This document shows positions 40,841 to 44,587 of a DNA stretch of 44,587 nt, piece by piece. A program made the position numbers and the translations under genes. Origin of the DNA: Rugosibacter sp. (GTDB lineage Bacteria; Pseudomonadota; Gammaproteobacteria; Burkholderiales; Rhodocyclaceae); the NCBI GenBank assembly GCA_030645365.1, contig JAUSMB010000009.1:1-44587 (forward strand), given 5' to 3'. Each line of letters opens with the position of its first letter. Position 1 is the first letter of the stretch. The notes under the pieces are model-generated. The model worked only from the letters and a program-made list of their open reading frames with translations. It searched no databases and had not been told where the DNA came from.

Positions 40841-42283
40841 TCAGCTGTTTTTCCCACTGTCGATTTCATCTGCAGGAGCATCTCCGCCGAGTGCTTTATA
40901 GAGTTGGGCCGCAGCAGTGAGCATTGCACTGCGCGCTTGAATGGCGCTTTGTTGCGCTGTGAATGTATCGCGTTGCGCATCCAGCAACTCAAGGTAACTG
41001 GAAACTCCCGCGCGGTAGCGAGCATCGACAAGTTTTAAGCGTTCGGTTTGGGATTTTTCCGTAGCGTTCAGGGCGCTAAGTTGCTTGCTCAGTTGATCAC
41101 GCGCAGCCAAGGCATCGGCCACTTCGCGGAAGGCTTGCTGTATGGTTTTTTCATACTCGGCAACAGCGATGACTTTGCGCGCTTCTGTCAGGCTAACGTT
41201 GGCTTGCGTACGGCCGGAATCAAACAGGGGCTGTACCAGGGACGGGGCAAAGCTCCATGCGCCAGTGCCAGCGTCAAACAAGCCGGAGAGCGTTCGACTG
41301 GCTGTACCGAAGGCCAGGCTCAGCCCGATGCGCGGAAAAAATGCGGCGCGGGCGGCACCGATATTGGCGTTCGCCGCGAGCAAACGCTGCTCGGCTGAGC
41401 GAACATCCGGACGACGCAGCAACACCTCACTGGGTACTGATAGCAACGCAGGTAATTCGCCTTGGTCAATTAGTCGGCGACCTGGCGGCAAATCCTGAGT
41501 TACCGTGCCGACGAATAAATCTAGCGTGTTGCTGGCAAGGTGCTGGTTACGTTCGATATTGGCGAGCTCTGCACGTGCTGACTCATAGGCGGCGTCTGCT
41601 GCCAGAAAGTCAAGATCACCGGCGAGACCGACATCACGCCGCTTGCCGATGAGCCGACGACTGTCTGCACGACTGTCCAGTGTGGCCTGCGCTAGAAGGT
41701 GCCGCTCATCGAGCGCTTGTAGTGAGTAATACGCGTTGGCTACGTCAGCGATCAAACTCAAGCGAAAGGCTTCGCGGGCTTGGGCTGTTGCAAGATAATT
41801 TGCGCGGGCAGCAGCATCAAGATTTTTAACTCGACCCCAAAAGTCGAGCTCAAAGGCTGTCATACCTAAATTGACATCGTATCGACGGTTGGTTTGAGTC
41901 TGTAGCGTGGGGGATAGTTGTGCAGGAGTTCGCGCAGCTGACTGCGTAGCACCAATATTTATGGTGGGCAAACGATCCGCATGGGTGACGCCATATAGTG
42001 CTTGCGCTTCTTCTACACGAGCAATGGCAATGCGCATGTCACGATTGTGATCAAGTGCGGCTTCAATCAAGCGCTGTAAGCGAGGATCTGTAAAGAAGCT
42101 GCGCCAACTCATCGGCTGTACTATTGAGGCGCTCAGGGACTCATGAGCCGCCGTGTCACCAGCACCGACTTTTACATAAGTGGGCCATTGTGCAGGCACA
42201 GGGAGTTCTGGCTGTTGATAGGCGGGAGCAAAAGAGCAACCTGCAAGCGTGAGGGTCGCCACCCAAGTGCATAACTTATGCAT
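40841..42283 (-). CDS. RND efflux outer-membrane lipoprotein (NodT/OprM family)
   Basis: 480 aa from ATG 42283 (AAGGAG 7 bp upstream); the longer frame starts inside the pump gene. Lipobox LTLAGC with the acylated Cys16. The TolC-like body repeats twice: MSWRSFFTDPRLQRLIEAAL, NRDMRIAIARVEEAQALYGV, FWGRVKNLDAAARANYLAT, RPDVRSAEQRLLAANANIGA, ARAAFFPRIGLSLAFG and YRAGVSSYLELLDAQR. It forms the outer-membrane channel for the RND pump encoded just upstream (8-bp overlap). Oddity: the N-terminal loop after the lipobox contains KVGAGDTAA from a copy of the dispersed 27-bp sequence. Confidence 0.92.
   Translation of the reverse strand: MHKLCTWVATLTLAGCSFAPAYQQPELPVPAQWPTYVKVGAGDTAAHESLSASIVQPMSWRSFFTDPRLQRLIEAALDHNRDMRIAIARVEEAQALYGVTHADRLPTINIGATQSAARTPAQLSPTLQTQTNRRYDVNLGMTAFELDFWGRVKNLDAAARANYLATAQAREAFRLSLIADVANAYYSLQALDERHLLAQATLDSRADSRRLIGKRRDVGLAGDLDFLAADAAYESARAELANIERNQHLASNTLDLFVGTVTQDLPPGRRLIDQGELPALLSVPSEVLLRRPDVRSAEQRLLAANANIGAARAAFFPRIGLSLAFGTASRTLSGLFDAGTGAWSFAPSLVQPLFDSGRTQANVSLTEARKVIAVAEYEKTIQQAFREVADALAARDQLSKQLSALNATEKSQTERLKLVDARYRAGVSSYLELLDAQRDTFTAQQSAIQARSAMLTAAAQLYKALGGDAPADEIDSGKNS
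42147..42173 (-). repeat. Dispersed 27-bp sequence, copy 8 (inside the outer-membrane factor gene)
   Basis: The minus strand reads AAAAGTCGGTGCTGG then TGACACGGCGGC, one difference from consensus apart from the variable position. Read as KVGAGDTAA in a variable N-terminal loop, the same frame as the acnB copy. Confidence 0.8.
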
Positions 42284-44587
42284 CGTGTGACTCCTTGTGA
42301 GGTAGTGACTTTCCAGGGAAAATACGGCGCACGACCACAAAGAAAATCGGCACAAAGAACACTGTCAGGAGGGTGGCCGTAAACATGCCCCCGATCACGC
42401 CCGTTCCAATAGCATGGCGGCTTTCAGCACCTGCGCCGGTTGAAATTGCGAGTGGAAAAACCCCCGCTATAAATGCAATGGAGGTCATCAAGATAGGCCG
42501 GAAGCGCAAGCGGCAGGCTTCGAGCGTAGCGTCAATCAAGCCCATGCCATCATCTTGGAGTTTGCGTGCAAACTCGATAATAAGAATCGCATTTTTGGAC
42601 GAAAGACCAATAATCGCAATGAGCCCCACTTTAAAATAAACATCGTTAGGCAAGTCCCTCAGGGTGACGGCAAGTAACGAGCCAAATATTCCGAGCGGTA
42701 CTGCAAGCATGACTGCAAACGGGATCGACCAGCTTTCATACAAAGCCGCAAGACATAAGAAAACTGCGATAAGGGACACGGCAAAAAGCAACGGCGCCTG
42801 GGCACCTGCCAGTTTTTCTTCGAAAGCAATGCCCGACCATTCAAAACCGATACCCAGTGGAAGTTTGGCTGCGATGCCCTCCATGGTGGCTATCGCTTCA
42901 CCGCTGCTTCTGCCGGGAGCCGGGGCACCAGAGATCTTCATTGAGGGTAAGCCATTAAAGCGGTCAAGCCTGGGTGGCGCAACAATCCAATGGGGTGTGA
43001 CTAGCTCACTGAGCATGACCATTTCACCTTTATTGTTGCGCACCGGTAAGCGCAGGATCGTATCAACGGTCTTGCGCGTATTGGCTTCGGCTTGCATTTG
43101 CACGCGCAAAACGCGACCCTGCATGACAAAGTCGTTGATATAGGCCACACCCAAAGCTGATTGCATGGTCTCGTTCAGGTTTGTCATGCTGACGCCTAAG
43201 GTTTCTGTTTTTGTGCGGTCTACATCCAGAAATAATTGTGGCGCGGGCTCTTGACCTTCAGGCCGGACACCTGTCAGATGGGAATTTTGTGACGCCATGC
43301 CAAGCGCGATATTTCTGGCTTCAAGGAGCTTTTCACGGCCAAGGCCCCCACGATCTTGTAAGCGGAAGTCAAACCCGCCGGCGGCAGCCAACTCAGGGAT
43401 AGGTGGTGGATTGATGGTGAAAATCAACGCTTGCTTGATGTTGAAAAATGCCATGTTAGCTTTGCGTATCATCACCTGGGCGGAGCTATCGTGTGCGCTG
43501 CGCTGATCCCAGTCTTTTAGATTAACAAAGGCAAGCGCAGAGTTTTGACCGCTACCAGCAAATGAAAAACCCACGACACCAACCACATGCGACACTTCAG
43601 GTTGTTTCATGAAATACTGTTCAACGTTCTCCAGTATCTTGAGGGTTCGACTTGTGGTAGCACCGGGAGGTAATTGGATCATGGTGACAAAATATCCTTG
43701 ATCTTCTTCAGGAAGGAAGCTGTCCGGCAGGCGACTAAACAGCCACACCGCTGCAACAATGAAGAGCAAATACAGAACAAGGTAACGGGCACTATTTTTA
43801 ACGAGACGTGACACGCTCGATACGTAACGCGTGGTGGTTCGATTGAAGAAACGATTGAATCGCCCGAGCAAGCCGTTTTCTATTACTTCCACTTGATTGG
43901 GATGTGCCTTGAGTAGGGTCGCACATAACGCGGGTGTTAGCGTCATGGCCATCAGGGCCGAGAAGCCCATTGTTAAAACAAGGGTGACTGCAAATTGTCG
44001 ATAGATGGCACCGGTTGATCCACCAAAAAAAGTCATCGGCAGAAATACAGCAGAAAGCACTACGGTAATAGCAATCACCGCGCTGGTAATTTGCCCCATG
44101 GCTTTTTTTGTGGCGTCTCGTGGCGATAGATTTTCTGTAGTCATCAGTCGCTCAACATTTTCAACGACCACAATGGCGTCATCAACGACGATACCAATAG
44201 CCAATACCATGGCGAAAAGGGTTAACACATTGATTGAGTAACCAAAGGCATACAGTCCCAACACGCCACCCATCAGCGCAATAGGCACAACGATTGTAGG
44301 AATGAGTGTGGCGCGTAAGTTACCCATGAATAAATACATCACCAGAAATACGAGAAAAACAGCCTCGAATAAAGTAGTGATTACTTCACGTATTGATATG
44401 GCAACGAATCGGGAGGTATCGTAAGGATTAATCCAGTCGATTTTTCCCTTCGGGAAAAAGCGGGAGAGTTCTGTCATTTTCGCTCTCGTTGCTTGCACCG
44501 TATCCAATGCATTGGCGCCCGGGGATAATCGTATCGCAATATTGGCACTGTTTTTTCCGTCAATCCTTGATGACCGCGTATAGGTTT
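42276..44587 (-). CDS. RND efflux transporter, HAE1/AcrB type (5'-truncated)
   Basis: The frame is open to the right edge; the N-terminal portion of the gene is outside the window. Visible from TYTRSSRIDGKNSANIAI and SPGANALDTVQATRAKM (porter domain). Proton-relay residues are intact: the Asp pair in GIVVDDAIVVVENVERL (TM4) and Lys in GLSSKNAILIIEFARKL (TM10). Also FVVMYLF-like TM2 region, RLPDSFLPEEDQGYFVTMIQ and VTLRDLPNDVYFKVGLIAI. It exports hydrophobic drugs, dyes or solvents with a periplasmic adaptor (presumably upstream, off-window) and the outer-membrane protein encoded downstream. Substrates cannot be inferred. Confidence 0.94.
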   Translation of the reverse strand, partial: TYTRSSRIDGKNSANIAIRLSPGANALDTVQATRAKMTELSRFFPKGKIDWINPYDTSRFVAISIREVITTLFEAVFLVFLVMYLFMGNLRATLIPTIVVPIALMGGVLGLYAFGYSINVLTLFAMVLAIGIVVDDAIVVVENVERLMTTENLSPRDATKKAMGQITSAVIAITVVLSAVFLPMTFFGGSTGAIYRQFAVTLVLTMGFSALMAMTLTPALCATLLKAHPNQVEVIENGLLGRFNRFFNRTTTRYVSSVSRLVKNSARYLVLYLLFIVAAVWLFSRLPDSFLPEEDQGYFVTMIQLPPGATTSRTLKILENVEQYFMKQPEVSHVVGVVGFSFAGSGQNSALAFVNLKDWDQRSAHDSSAQVMIRKANMAFFNIKQALIFTINPPPIPELAAAGGFDFRLQDRGGLGREKLLEARNIALGMASQNSHLTGVRPEGQEPAPQLFLDVDRTKTETLGVSMTNLNETMQSALGVAYINDFVMQGRVLRVQMQAEANTRKTVDTILRLPVRNNKGEMVMLSELVTPHWIVAPPRLDRFNGLPSMKISGAPAPGRSSGEAIATMEGIAAKLPLGIGFEWSGIAFEEKLAGAQAPLLFAVSLIAVFLCLAALYESWSIPFAVMLAVPLGIFGSLLAVTLRDLPNDVYFKVGLIAIIGLSSKNAILIIEFARKLQDDGMGLIDATLEACRLRFRPILMTSIAFIAGVFPLAISTGAGAESRHAIGTGVIGGMFTATLLTVFFVPIFFVVVRRIFPGKSLPHKESHDA

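Overview
The window looks like a chromosomal segment of a Gram-negative betaproteobacterium; the order cannot be fixed from sequence alone. The evidence is the gene set and gene order: ispB, tRNA-Pro, a PP0621-type protein, pilS-pilR-ampD, an Ala/Lys/Pro histone H1-like protein ending in the LNPAAAWPFPTG tail, an aromatic/aspartate aminotransferase divergent from uvrB, and a complete TCA cluster arranged around a GntR regulator.

Layout. 1-6.4 kb: the end of a LytTR response regulator, ispB, tRNA-Pro(CGG), PP0621, pilS, pilR, ampD and the H1-like gene. 6.6-7.5 kb: two small genes, a decayed phnA/yjdM remnant and a strong hairpin terminator. 7,498-16,658: a 9.1 kb integrated element inserted in the 3' half of tRNA-Asn(GTT), bounded by identical 45-bp repeats. 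All its genes read on the minus strand in one tightly overlapping array: tyrosine integrase, RadC-like JAMM protein, a frameshifted small gene, an HTH-tailed protein, a conserved small protein, a zinc-finger/TOPRIM primase, a P4-type ATPase, an HTH DNA-binding protein, two small unknowns, a fused prohead protease-major capsid protein and two small proteins. No portal, large terminase or tail gene is visible, so it resembles a phage satellite that carries its own capsid gene. 16.7-22 kb: the aminotransferase, uvrB, a bacteriohemerythrin and a TonB/TolA-like protein. 22-40 kb: mdh, a CitE-like lyase and acnB leftward, gntR rightward, then sdhCDAB-sdhE-gltA-sucA-sucB-lpd-zapE. This encodes most of the oxidative TCA cycle; sucCD, icd and fumarase are not in the window. 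40-44.6 kb: a Bcp-type peroxiredoxin, SlyD, and leftward an RND efflux pump (truncated by the window edge) with its outer-membrane factor.

The most unexpected structure is a 27-bp dispersed sequence, AAAAGTCGGCGCTGG followed by TGAnACGGCGGC, found eight times in 44.6 kb (seven full copies and one split) on both strands. Five lie inside host or element genes and are read in at least three different frames (KVGAGDTA, EKSALATRR, and the antisense AVPPAPTFS); three are intergenic. Because the same DNA is read in different frames, the conservation is at the DNA level. It may be an uptake-type or protein-binding sequence, or a miniature mobile element. A second candidate for novelty is the capsid-bearing element, with its iteron-like candidate origin next to the primase/ATPase genes.
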